From Halomonas sp. (lineage in GTDB: Bacteria > Pseudomonadota > Gammaproteobacteria > Pseudomonadales > Halomonadaceae), in NCBI RefSeq assembly GCF_017515565.1, contig NZ_JAFWFN010000083.1, forward strand, positions 1 to 64,000: a stretch of 64,000 nucleotides of DNA, written 5' to 3'. Positions 35,654 through 43,719 of this stretch are shown in pieces. Position numbers and translations under genes: made by a program. The notes below the pieces were generated by a model. It saw nothing but the letters and a program-made list of their open reading frames with translations, made no database searches and had not been told where the DNA came from. How positions within the stretch are numbered: position 1 is the stretch's first letter; each line of letters opens with the position of its first letter.

Positions 35654-37111
35654 ATGCAAGATTCCACACAGATACTGAACGAACAGTTTATCGACAACCT
35701 CTGGGTGCCAAGCAAGAGCAAGACGCGCCGCCCGGTGCTCGACCCTTATCGAGAAGCACATATCGCCGAGGTGACCGGCGGCGCCCCGGCGGACGTCGAT
35801 GCCGCCGTGGCGGCGGCCCGGCGCGCCCTACCCGCTTGGCAAGCCACACCGGAGCCCCGCCGAGGAGAGTATCTGGAAGCCATTGCTGCCGGGCTTGAGA
35901 CCCGCCATCAGGCCCTGGCCGAGCTTTCCAGCCGCAACAACGGCAAGCCCCTGGCCGAGTCCTACCAAGACCTGGACGATGCTATTGCTTGCTATCGCTA
36001 CTATGCTGAGGCCGCCGTGGCTCTGGGAGAACGCCAGGGAACGGTCGAGGAGACCGGCCAGCCTGATTTAGAAGCGCGCCACTACTGGGAGCCAGTGGGT
36101 GTGGTAGGACTGATCACACCTTGGAATTTCCCCTTGGTCAGCAGTGCCTGGAAGCTGGCGCCAGCACTTGCCGCAGGCTGCACGGTAGTGTTCAAACCCT
36201 CAGAAGTTACGCCCCTTCCCGAGCGGATGCTGACAGAGATTGTCACTGAGGCAGGCCTACCCCCGGGGGTATTCAACCTACTGCAAGGTGACGGCGAGGG
36301 TATCGGCGCCCCAATGAGCCACCATCCCGGCATCGACAAGCTCTCCTTTACCGGTAGCAATCCGGTAGGCGAGGCAGTAATGCGCGCCGCTGCCCAGGGC
36401 GTAAGGCCAGTCTCACTGGAGCTGGGCGGCAAGTCGCCGATCCTGGTTACCGACGACGCCGATCTCACGCTTGCACGCGATTTGGTGATAGCGGGTATCT
36501 GCTACAACGCCGGCCAAATGTGCTCGGCCACGAGTCGACTGTTGGTGCATGAGCGCCTAGCGGACGACCTTTACGCGGCTATCGATGCCGCCATGGCAGC
36601 GCTGCGCCTGGGCGACCCGCTCGCGGCGGAGACCGACATGGGCCCTCTGGTCAGCACCACCCAGCGAGAGCGGGTGCGGGACTACGTGGCCCTCGCCGAG
36701 GAAGAGGGGCTAGGCAGCGAAACGCCCGCCCTTGCCCTGCCCGAGCATGGCTTTTTTGTGCCCCCGCGCCTCTACCGCGAGGTGCCTACCACCAGCCGCC
36801 TGTGGCAAGAAGAGATTTTTGGCCCGGTGCTTTGCGCACGCCGCGTGGCCGACGACGACGAGGCTATTGCCTTAGCCAATGACAGCGACTTCGGCCTGGC
36901 TGCCACGGTGGTGGCTGGCGACCCCGACCGCGCCGAGGCCATTGCACGTCGCCTGGAGGCAGGCAATGTCTGGTGTAACAGCGACCAGATCGCGCCGCCC
37001 CAGGGTAGCTGGGGCGGGATGAAGCGCAGCGGCATCGGACGCGAATTGGGCGAAGCCGGTCTGGACGCTTACCTTGAGCTCAAGCGCATCACACGCCCCT
37101 TGAGGGCCTGA
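35654..37111 (+). CDS. Aminoaldehyde dehydrogenase, ALDH9/10 (betaine aldehyde dehydrogenase) type
   Basis: The 485-residue NAD(P)-dependent dehydrogenase has the family hallmarks GVVGLITPWNFPLVSSAWKLAPALAAG split by the conserved Asn, the general base in LELGGKS, and the catalytic Cys in NAGQMCSATSRLLVHE. The DLDDAIACYRYYAEAA and CSATSRL stretches are typical of ALDH10-type aminoaldehyde dehydrogenases, which accept 4-guanidinobutyraldehyde, 4-trimethylaminobutyraldehyde or betaine aldehyde. After AruH and AruI, oxidation of 4-guanidinobutyraldehyde to 4-guanidinobutyrate fits best. No guanidinobutyrase gene follows. Confidence 0.85.
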   Translation: MQDSTQILNEQFIDNLWVPSKSKTRRPVLDPYREAHIAEVTGGAPADVDAAVAAARRALPAWQATPEPRRGEYLEAIAAGLETRHQALAELSSRNNGKPLAESYQDLDDAIACYRYYAEAAVALGERQGTVEETGQPDLEARHYWEPVGVVGLITPWNFPLVSSAWKLAPALAAGCTVVFKPSEVTPLPERMLTEIVTEAGLPPGVFNLLQGDGEGIGAPMSHHPGIDKLSFTGSNPVGEAVMRAAAQGVRPVSLELGGKSPILVTDDADLTLARDLVIAGICYNAGQMCSATSRLLVHERLADDLYAAIDAAMAALRLGDPLAAETDMGPLVSTTQRERVRDYVALAEEEGLGSETPALALPEHGFFVPPRLYREVPTTSRLWQEEIFGPVLCARRVADDDEAIALANDSDFGLAATVVAGDPDRAEAIARRLEAGNVWCNSDQIAPPQGSWGGMKRSGIGRELGEAGLDAYLELKRITRPLRA

Positions 37112-37181
37112 TGGCCGCTAGGGGGACGGCTCTCACTATTTTGTGGCACACTCGAGTGCTTTCGCCTTTGGGTTCCACTCG

Positions 37182-37206
37182 ATGGCGCTCCCTTGAGCGC
37201 CATTTT
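37182..37206 (+). terminator. Terminator at the end of the catabolic operon
   Basis: The stem ATGGCGCT/AGCGCCAT (37182-37189 with 37196-37203) has a 6-nt loop and a TTTTC tail. It follows the aldehyde dehydrogenase gene by about 70 nt and separates the operon from the second regulator gene. Confidence 0.6.
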
Positions 37207-37238
37207 CATGTACCCTTTCATGCACTCTCTTGCCGACT

Positions 37239-38207
37239 ATGAGACTCAAGCCCCCCGACACTGTCCCCGAGCGCATTGGATTTTTTCTTTTGCCGCGCTT
37301 CGCCATGGTGGCGTTTTTCTCTGCGATTGAGCCACTGCGCATTGCCAACCGCATCGACGGACGCACCCTCTTTGAGTGGGATTTGATTAGCCGCGATGGC
37401 GAACCGGTCGTTGCCTCAAACGGCATGACACTCGCCGTAAATAGCTCCCTTCACGCAGCCCCTCAGGTGCCTAGCTTGGCGGTCTGCGCAAGCTTTGAGC
37501 CTGAGAATGGCATTGATGACGAACTGATTGATTGGCTACGGGGATGTGCCCACGAAGGCTGTGTGCTCGGCGGCATGGATACCGGCTGCTACGCGCTCGC
37601 CGCCGCTGGCCTTCTTGACGATCAAACAGTGACGCTGCACTGGGAGTGCCTGGCCGACTTCCGCGCCCGCTTTCCACGAGTTGACGTCGTAGAGTCGATT
37701 TACGAAGTTACCGACGAGGGGTTCTCCTGCGCTGGCGGCAGTGCCGCCATCGACATGAGCCTTGACCTGATCCGGCGCCGACACGGTGACGCGCTCGCCA
37801 AACAGGTTCGCGCTCAGCTCATCCACGAGCAGGGGCGCCGCCCGGCCAGCCGCCAGCGCGACCCTGCGACTCCCCAAGAGCCGATGCTTCAGCGCGCCAT
37901 GACCTTGATGGAAGCGAACCTGGCGTCCCCGCTAAGTATCCGCGCGCTTGCTAATGAACTCGGTATTACCTGGCGTCGCCTTGATCGCCTTTTCGCCCGA
38001 CATTTAGCAATGTCACCCCAACAGACCTACTTGGCCCGGCGCTTAGATCACGCTTACCGGCTGCTGTGTCAAACGCCGCATAGCATCATGGACATCAGCC
38101 TTGCCTGCGGCTTTGCTTCCCCTTCGAGCTTCAGTCGCGCCTTTCGTCACCATTATGGCGTCACACCTCGCCAATTGCGCCAGCAAACGGTGTCGAATCA
38201 TGCATAG
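37239..38207 (+). CDS. GlxA-type AraC regulator, second copy
   Basis: The 322-residue protein has the same layout as the regulator at 25811: a DJ-1/PfpI-like domain (IGFFLLPRFAMVAFFSAIEPLR, GGMDTGCYALAAAGLL) and a C-terminal AraC domain (SIRALANELGITWRRLDRLF, ACGFASPSSFSRAFRHHY, ending in typical TPRQLRQ). Relatives regulate carnitine, betaine and dimethylglycine catabolism. It lies directly upstream of the butyrobetaine hydroxylase-like gene and probably controls it. The ATG at 37239 lacks a clear ribosome site; a TTG at 37230 is in frame. Confidence 0.86.
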   Translation: MRLKPPDTVPERIGFFLLPRFAMVAFFSAIEPLRIANRIDGRTLFEWDLISRDGEPVVASNGMTLAVNSSLHAAPQVPSLAVCASFEPENGIDDELIDWLRGCAHEGCVLGGMDTGCYALAAAGLLDDQTVTLHWECLADFRARFPRVDVVESIYEVTDEGFSCAGGSAAIDMSLDLIRRRHGDALAKQVRAQLIHEQGRRPASRQRDPATPQEPMLQRAMTLMEANLASPLSIRALANELGITWRRLDRLFARHLAMSPQQTYLARRLDHAYRLLCQTPHSIMDISLACGFASPSSFSRAFRHHYGVTPRQLRQQTVSNHA

Positions 38208-38286
38208 TAAGTGTCGAATCCTGCTGCGCATCATATCCACCTAACAGGCATCCTAAGCGCAATAACTCATCGCCTAGGAGACCCAC

Positions 38287-39519
38287 ATGACCCAAGCACT
38301 TCCTCTGACACCTGACTACGATGTTTGGCCCATTGAGGCCACCCTCAAAAAAGTATCCTTCAAGCCGCGCCTACTGAAGGTGTCCTGGAGCGATGGCCGA
38401 GAGAGCCGCTACCACAGCATCTGGCTGCGTGAGAACGCCGCTGACGAGACAACCGTCAACCCGGCAACGCGCGAACGCATTCTTGACCTTTCCACCTTGC
38501 CCAGCTGGGCTGAGATTACCGGTGCCGAGATCGATGAAGCCGGCGCGCTGTGCGTAGATTTCGCGCCGGAGGGACAGCGCTTACGCTTCCACCCCGGCTG
38601 GCTTAGAGCGCACGACTACGACAATGCTGACGATCCAGAAGCACCGCTCGTGCCGATAACGACGTGGCAGCGAGACTCAGGCGAAGGCCCAGACAGCTTG
38701 GACGCCACGGGCCTGCTCGACACCGAAGAAGGCAGCGAGACCGAAGAGGCCATTCTCGCCCCTGCGCTTTCCAGCATACTGGGCAAGGGGTTAGTTCGTC
38801 TGCGCAACCTGCCCATTGAGCCCGACTCGCTCGAAGCGATCGCACGGCGTATCGGACCTGTAAGGCCCACCAACTTCGGCATGCTTTTCAACGTCAAAGC
38901 CAAACCGAACCCCGATTCCAACGCTTACACGTCCATCGCCCTACCACCCCACGTCGACCTGCCAACCCGGGAGTATCAGCCAGGCATGCAAATGCTCCAC
39001 TGCCTGGAAAACAGCGTGGAAGGTGGCGAGGCGGTCATGCTCGACGGGTTTGCCGTGGCCGAGGCGCTGCGCGAGCGTCACCCCGAAACCTTTGTCACGC
39101 TCACCCAGGTGCGTTGGTGCTTTGCGAATACCGCCAAGACCACCGATTACGTTTGGTACTCGCCGATGATTCGTCTTGATGAGCGCGGTGAGCTGTTGGA
39201 AGTTCGCATAGCCGACTTCCTACGCGGGCCGCTGCAAACCAACTTTAAGGACGTAGAGCCCGCCTATGAAGCGCTAATGGTGCTTCAGAAAATGCTGCAC
39301 GACCCTACGTTCGCCATTCGCTTCACCTATCAGCCAGGCGATTTGGTGATATTCGACAACCGCCGACTTCTCCACGCTCGCGACGCTTTCGAGGGCACGA
39401 GCGGTCATCGCTGGCTGCAAGGCTGCTACATGGAGCGCGACGAGATTCGCTCTCGCTACCGAATGATTAAACGCGCCTCAAACCAACGTAAAGCGACGGC
39501 CGAAGCGCCATTAGCATGA
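38287..39519 (+). CDS. Gamma-butyrobetaine hydroxylase-like Fe(II)/2OG dioxygenase
   Basis: The 410-residue protein has the N-terminal zinc-binding-type domain of the BBOX family (LLKVSWSDGRESRYHSIWLREN) and a TauD-type catalytic domain with HxD in LPPHVDLPTREY, distal His in NRRLLHARDAF and Arg in HRWLQGCYMERDE. BBOX enzymes convert gamma-butyrobetaine to L-carnitine. It is clearly a paralogue, not a copy, of the TmpA-like protein at 26931. AGGAG lies 7 nt before the ATG. With a regulator gene of its own it forms a small unit at the right end of the catabolic island. Confidence 0.85.
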   Translation: MTQALPLTPDYDVWPIEATLKKVSFKPRLLKVSWSDGRESRYHSIWLRENAADETTVNPATRERILDLSTLPSWAEITGAEIDEAGALCVDFAPEGQRLRFHPGWLRAHDYDNADDPEAPLVPITTWQRDSGEGPDSLDATGLLDTEEGSETEEAILAPALSSILGKGLVRLRNLPIEPDSLEAIARRIGPVRPTNFGMLFNVKAKPNPDSNAYTSIALPPHVDLPTREYQPGMQMLHCLENSVEGGEAVMLDGFAVAEALRERHPETFVTLTQVRWCFANTAKTTDYVWYSPMIRLDERGELLEVRIADFLRGPLQTNFKDVEPAYEALMVLQKMLHDPTFAIRFTYQPGDLVIFDNRRLLHARDAFEGTSGHRWLQGCYMERDEIRSRYRMIKRASNQRKATAEAPLA

Positions 39520-39529
39520 GGGAAGTTTG

Positions 39530-39608
39530 ATATGAACAGACGACGGCCGATGTCGAGCCGTCGTTACCCGGCCAGGAGCTGCTTTTTAGGACATTCTGAT
39601 TTGATACC
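39530..39608 (+). repeat. Dispersed repeat copy C (full form)
   Basis: It has the same layout as copy B: GATATGAACAGACGACGGCC, inverted repeat ACGACGGC/GCCGTCGT, then CGGCCAGGAG, TTTTTAGG and CTGATTTGATACC. It starts 10 nt after the hydroxylase stop and marks the right end of the catabolic island. Confidence 0.65.
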
Positions 39609-39625
39609 GCGCTTTGCAGCATTTG

Positions 39626-40261
39626 TTAAGCTTCATTTTTTGAGATGCGCTCAAAGCAGAAATATGCGAATTTTTGCACTCCCTGGGCTGGTGTGCAGTG
39701 CTCCTCAGTTCGCTCCTCCACTAGTTTAAATCCTGACCCAAGCTCAGCTTTAAGCTTCTGAGAGTCATATTGAATGATTGGCAAGTCGCTACATTTTTCA
39801 GGCCCGCCGATTGCGAAGGAGGCAAGAATCAAATGCCCACCCACGCGTAGAGCTCTTTCAAGAGCTCGTACGTAACGCTGGCGATCTTCAGCATCAACCA
39901 AAAAATGGAACACCGCACGATCATGCCAAAGTGCAAACTGACTATTGGGTGAAAATGCTGTGACATCCGACTCAACCCAACTTACCGCACTAGCATTTGG
40001 TCCGAGCCGCTTGCGCGATGCAGCCAATGCCGCCTCAGAAATGTCCAGTACTGTGACATTCGTGTGCCCTGTTTCAAGTAGGTAGTCCACCAGAACAGAG
40101 GCTCCGCCACCAACATCTATGACCGGGTCGGATCGCTCAAGACCGCAGTTGGCAATAAACTCTAGAGAGACAGTGGGCTTGGACTGAAACCAGCTCACTT
40201 CTGTAGCCTCCTTCTGCTCGTAAATATTTTGCCAATGGGTCTTCCTGTCAAAAGCTTGCAC
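39626..40261 (-). CDS. Class I SAM-dependent methyltransferase
   Basis: The 211-residue protein has motif I VIDVGGGASVLVDYLLE, the acidic end of strand 2 in VTVLDISEAAL, and motif post-II VSWVESDVTAF, followed by WHDRAVFHFL. It resembles small cytosolic methyltransferases of the TehB or thiopurine type; the substrate is unknown. I chose GTG at 40261 because GGAGG lies 5 nt upstream; ATG codons further up (40282, 40309) lack such a site. The preceding 240 nt up to the IS remnant are AT-rich and hold no other gene. Confidence 0.82.
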   Translation of the reverse strand: MQAFDRKTHWQNIYEQKEATEVSWFQSKPTVSLEFIANCGLERSDPVIDVGGGASVLVDYLLETGHTNVTVLDISEAALAASRKRLGPNASAVSWVESDVTAFSPNSQFALWHDRAVFHFLVDAEDRQRYVRALERALRVGGHLILASFAIGGPEKCSDLPIIQYDSQKLKAELGSGFKLVEERTEEHCTPAQGVQKFAYFCFERISKNEA

Positions 40262-40502
40262 TATTGCCTCCAAAAAAAACATAACAATTCTATTTGTGCG
40301 TATAAACATAGAGCCAATGGCTATAACAAATTGTTTTATATTTATTTGAAAAACACATTTAAAGCCAAGGGCTCATCTAAACATACAATTTTTTTCAGAT
40401 GGTCGCTCAGGGCCGAGTCCCAGCTTTAAATGTAGTGGCATAGTGAATTTGGCCACCTAATTAGAGGTGCTAATATGCACCAAGACATCATTAGGTGGCA
40501 GC

Positions 40503-40751
40503 ATGGCAACAAGACCAAAACGTAGCTTTAGCCCTGAATTCCGGCCCGAAGCAGCACAGCTAGTCGTTGATCAAAACTATACGGTTCGAGAAGCGGCTGA
40601 AGCCATGAATGTGGGGTATTCGAGCATGGATAAATGGGTACGTCAGTTACGCCAAGAGCGTGACAGCCAAAGCCCTAAAGCAACGCCCATGACGCCCGAT
40701 CAGCTCAGGATTCGTGAGCTCGAAAAGCGCATTCGTGATCTTGCCCAGTAG
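40503..40751 (+). pseudogene. Truncated IS3-family OrfA (first insertion sequence)
   Basis: The 82-residue frame starts MATRPKRSFSPEFRPEAAQL and has an IS3-type OrfA HTH (YTVREAAEAMNVGYSSMDKWVRQLRQER) and the start of the leucine zipper (RIRELEKRIRDLAQ). It is cut exactly where the second element begins. Its left end is probably near 40444 (TGAATTTGGCCACC). No OrfB of this element is found to the right. Confidence 0.8.
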
Positions 40752-40795
40752 CAGTGGACACCTCAAGAATGTAATACGCTACGATGAGGTGAACT

Positions 40796-41107
40796 ATGGC
40801 AAGATCGACAACATCAATGAAGAAAAAATCTTATACCCGTTACTCAGATGCCTACCGTCAAGAAGCGTTAGCGCTGGCTGATCGCATTGGTGTGGCAGCA
40901 GCGGCTCGTGAGCTGGGCATACATACGAGCCAGCTTTATCAGTGGCGCTCTAAAGCGCAGCTTCAGCAAGACACCTCTGAACGAGAGCAGTCGTTGGCAG
41001 AAGAAAACGCCCGCTTGAAGCGCCAATTAGCCGAAGCAAATGAAGAGTTGGCCATCACAAAAAAGGCCGCGTTCCGATGGCGGCCCCGAACTTTGCGAAG
41101 AGCCTGA
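40796..41107 (+). CDS. IS3-family transposase OrfA
   Basis: The 103-residue protein has an HTH ([34 protein letters not shown]) and a leucine-zipper region ([22 protein letters not shown]). The usual OrfA ending FAKSLK is not in this frame. It lies in the -1 frame, ending at the TGA at 41110-41112, just at the OrfB start. The A-rich stretch at 41058-41063 could allow slippage, or the gene has a small indel. Transposition may therefore be impaired. Confidence 0.75.
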   Translation: MARSTTSMKKKSYTRYSDAYRQEALALADRIGVAAAARELGIHTSQLYQWRSKAQLQQDTSEREQSLAEENARLKRQLAEANEELAITKKAAFRWRPRTLRRA

Positions 41108-41108
41108 A

Positions 41109-41975
41109 GTGAAGTACGCCTTTATCCATCGTCATCGCCAGGCTTTCAGTGTTCAGCGCATGTGCCATGTTGTCGGAGTCGCTCGGAGTGGCTACTACGC
41201 TTGGCGACAGCGCGAAGGAGCTTCGTCCCCAAAACGCAGCCAGCAAGCCATTATCGATCAGCGCGTGGCGAAGGCTTATCACCAACGTAAGGGGCGCTCA
41301 GGCGCCCCGAGATTAGCATTAGACCTTCGAGATGATGGACTGCCGATCAACCGCAAGACGGTGGCTGCCAGCATGCAGCGTCAGGGCTTGCGCGCTAAAG
41401 CAGCCCGCAAGTTTAAGGCCACCACCAACTCTCGACATTCGCTGCCAGTCGCGCCGAATCTGCTAGCGCAAAACTTCACGGCCACAGCCCCCAATCAAAA
41501 GTGGGTGGGTGATATCACCTACTTGGCGACGGGTGAAGGCTGGCTTTATCTTGCCGTGCTCATTGACCTGTACTCCCGCAAAGTGATCGGTTGGGCGATG
41601 AGTGAGCGTATGACGGCTGATCTTGTCTGTGATGCACTACAAATGGCGCTATGGAAACGTAAAATGCCAACAGGTGTGATCGTCCATTCAGACCGAGGCA
41701 GCCAGTACTGTTCCGCGCTTTACCAATCGCTGCTTACCCGGCATGAGCTTAAGTGCAGTATGAGCGCGAAAGGCAACTGTTATGATAACGCCTGTGCTGA
41801 GAGCTTCTTTCACAGTCTCAAAGTTGAAGCGATCCACGGTGAGCACTTTAAAACGCGAGATATGATGAGACGCCAGGTGTTTGAATACATCGAACTGGAC
41901 TACAACAAGCAACGACGGCACAGTGCTATAGGGATGATCAGCCCAGAGGTCTTTGAAGCCCGAACGATTGCTTAA
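41109..41975 (+). CDS. IS3-family transposase OrfB (DDE integrase domain)
   Basis: From the GTG at 41109 the product has 288 residues: an HTH_21-type region ([23 protein letters not shown]) and an rve integrase core with all three acidic residues, D in [10 protein letters not shown] in [11 protein letters not shown] and E in [14 protein letters not shown]. The catalytic part is intact. The frame is open upstream to 41040, which would matter for an OrfAB fusion. Confidence 0.85.
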   Translation: MKYAFIHRHRQAFSVQRMCHVVGVARSGYYAWRQREGASSPKRSQQAIIDQRVAKAYHQRKGRSGAPRLALDLRDDGLPINRKTVAASMQRQGLRAKAARKFKATTNSRHSLPVAPNLLAQNFTATAPNQKWVGDITYLATGEGWLYLAVLIDLYSRKVIGWAMSERMTADLVCDALQMALWKRKMPTGVIVHSDRGSQYCSALYQSLLTRHELKCSMSAKGNCYDNACAESFFHSLKVEAIHGEHFKTRDMMRRQVFEYIELDYNKQRRHSAIGMISPEVFEARTIA

Positions 41976-42002
41976 ACCAGTGCCCACTCTTGCTGGGTAA
42001 GA

Positions 42003-42098
42003 TCAGTTCCATTCGTGAGCGCACTCCGGGCACACAAAGTTGCTTTGATCCTGGTAGACGAATTCCAACTGGCAATTTGGGCAAGAGGGGCATGACAT
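42003..42098 (-). pseudogene. PhnA/YjdM zinc-ribbon fragment cut off by the IS
   Basis: The 31 codons read MSCPSCPNCQLEFVYQDQ and SNFVCPECAHEWN-stop, the N-terminal four-Cys zinc ribbon of YjdM (PhnA). The normal protein is about 110 residues long; the rest is missing because the insertion sequence ends next to the stop. The neighbourhood 42099-42371 holds a hairpin near 42301-42328 and the promoter of the next gene, nothing else recognisable. Confidence 0.75.
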
Positions 42099-42371
42099 AG
42101 GTAATGGCTTATGTAGTTGGTTTAGCGGTTTATGATACTGAGCCGTTGCTGCCTTGGCGAAATGCATTCAGGTGAGGCGAAGGGAGCTAACGCTGGCTGT
42201 ATGAGGAGTGCTTACTGCGTGGTGGCGGCTGAATGGCTGAATCGCCGTGAGTTTACGCCGCTTTCTGCAGGCGTGGATTAGTCATCATGAAAAAAATGAG
42301 CGCGGCCAGGATTGGCTTAACCGCGCCTCGCCTCCTAGACTGAAAGCTCATTTCTTTTGAGATACCGACCT

Positions 42372-43340
42372 ATGCGTGTTTTTTCTAATCCGGTCGGTGC
42401 CGGTTCGCTCTGGTTTGATAATTTAGTGACCGCCGACGGTGTTCCCGTCGCATACGACCCGCAAGCGCGTGCTTTTTTGCCCATGCCGCCCTTCTGCGCC
42501 AACCGTGAGGTGATCGGCTGTAACTGGATTGCGCCAAAGCAGGGTGAATTCTGCCGTGCCTGCGCGATGACGGCACTAGCTCCCGACCCGTCCATTGCAG
42601 ATGCGATGCCCAACTGGGCGCAAACGGAAGCGGCTAAACGCTGGGTGATTGATAACCTAGGCCGTTGGAACTGGTTCCGCCCAGAAGACCCCGGTGCGCC
42701 ACCGGTATTTCATATGCTGGCCGAAGGGTCGATCCCGGTGCCCATGGGGCATGTGGGCGGCGTGGTGACCATCAGCGTAGCGGAAGCAGATGCGGTGCTG
42801 CGCACCACCCGTAAAGAAGCCTTGGATGAGCCTTACCGCACGATGATTGGCCATATGCGCCATGAAATCGCCCACATGTTGTGGTGGCGGTTAAGCTTGC
42901 GGGATGATTTTCTGGATGCGTTTCGTGAGATGTTTGGCGATGAGCGGGAGGATTATCCGGCGGCGTTGCAGCGGCATTATCAAAACGGCCCGCCTGCGGA
43001 TTGGCGGCAGCGGTTCTTGTCTACCTACGCCTCTTCCCACCCCCATGAGGATTGGGCAGAAACCACCTCACACCTGCTGCACCTGACTGATATTACCGAT
43101 AGCTTTGTATCGTCGGGCATGACCTCTCCTGCCTTGCCCAACACCTATAACTGGGATGCCTACGCCGAGCCAGATGCTGAGCGCCTGATTCACATTGCGG
43201 CATCGTTAGTGGCCGGTGTTAACCATGTGAACCGCTCGATGGGGCTTTCGGATCTTTATCCGTTTGTGCTTTCCGATGCGGCAATGCGCAAGCTTGCTTT
43301 TGTGCATGGCTGGCTGCGGCGCGGCGCTCAGGGGCTCTGA
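42372..43340 (+). CDS. Putative zinc-binding metallopeptidase (DUF2248/Peptidase_Mx type)
   Basis: The 322-residue protein has an N-terminal zinc-ribbon-like region (FDNLVTADGVPVAYDP, CNWIAPKQGEFCRACAMTAL) and the gluzincin motif in GHMRHEIAHMLWWRL (HEIAH), with a further acidic region EDWAETTSHLLH that fits the third metal ligand. No signal peptide is seen. Substrates of this family are not known to me. The ATG at 42372 is preferred over a TTG at 42357. Confidence 0.8.
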   Translation: MRVFSNPVGAGSLWFDNLVTADGVPVAYDPQARAFLPMPPFCANREVIGCNWIAPKQGEFCRACAMTALAPDPSIADAMPNWAQTEAAKRWVIDNLGRWNWFRPEDPGAPPVFHMLAEGSIPVPMGHVGGVVTISVAEADAVLRTTRKEALDEPYRTMIGHMRHEIAHMLWWRLSLRDDFLDAFREMFGDEREDYPAALQRHYQNGPPADWRQRFLSTYASSHPHEDWAETTSHLLHLTDITDSFVSSGMTSPALPNTYNWDAYAEPDAERLIHIAASLVAGVNHVNRSMGLSDLYPFVLSDAAMRKLAFVHGWLRRGAQGL

Positions 43341-43437
43341 AGCGAGTGTGAGGCGAAAGGCTTTACAAACAAGCGCTGTAATCTGCTTTTGAAACAGGCC
43401 CAGTGGGCTACCTCTGGGCCTGTCATGTATCGACGCG

Positions 43438-43698
43438 TTAGCTTAGCTCAAGCGCTTCAATCATTGCTGCCACCTTGTTCCGGGCATCGCCTTGCAGCGT
43501 TTGAAGCGGCTGGGGCAAACAGGGCTCGCTCACTTTGCCAGTGAGTTCTGCAATGGTGGCCACTACCCGCAAGCTGCCGCCGTACTCACGGTAGAGTGCC
43601 CATAACGGCTCCAGCGTTTCCGAAAGTGCATTGGCGTGTTGTGTGTTTCCCGCTTGGGCGGCGCGGGTTAGCGGAAATGCGCTTAGGCCGGTGAACAT
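43438..43698 (-). pseudogene. DapA-family aldolase/synthase relic with in-frame internal deletion
   Basis: The 86-residue frame joins the usual N-terminus of DHDPS-like proteins (MFTGLSAFPLT) directly to their C-terminal helices (RAAQAGNTQHANALSETLEP, LWALYREYGGSLRVVATIAE, LTGKVSEPCLPQPLQTLQG). About 200 central residues, including the Schiff-base Lys and the barrel, are missing without loss of frame. It cannot be an active aldolase. Alternatively a new small helical protein could be made, but I see no evidence for that. Confidence 0.7.
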
Positions 43699-43719
43699 GA
43701 AAGTATCCTTTTAGGTGGC

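Larger units (their letters stand above)
40752..41989 (+). mobile_element. IS3-family insertion sequence
   Basis: The element lies between imperfect terminal repeats, CAGTGGACAC at 40752 and GTGCCCACT near 41980-41988. It carries OrfA and OrfB genes and has inserted into an older IS remnant on the left. The right side cuts off a PhnA/YjdM-type gene. I could not find a clear target duplication, so the borders are approximate by a few bases. Confidence 0.75.
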
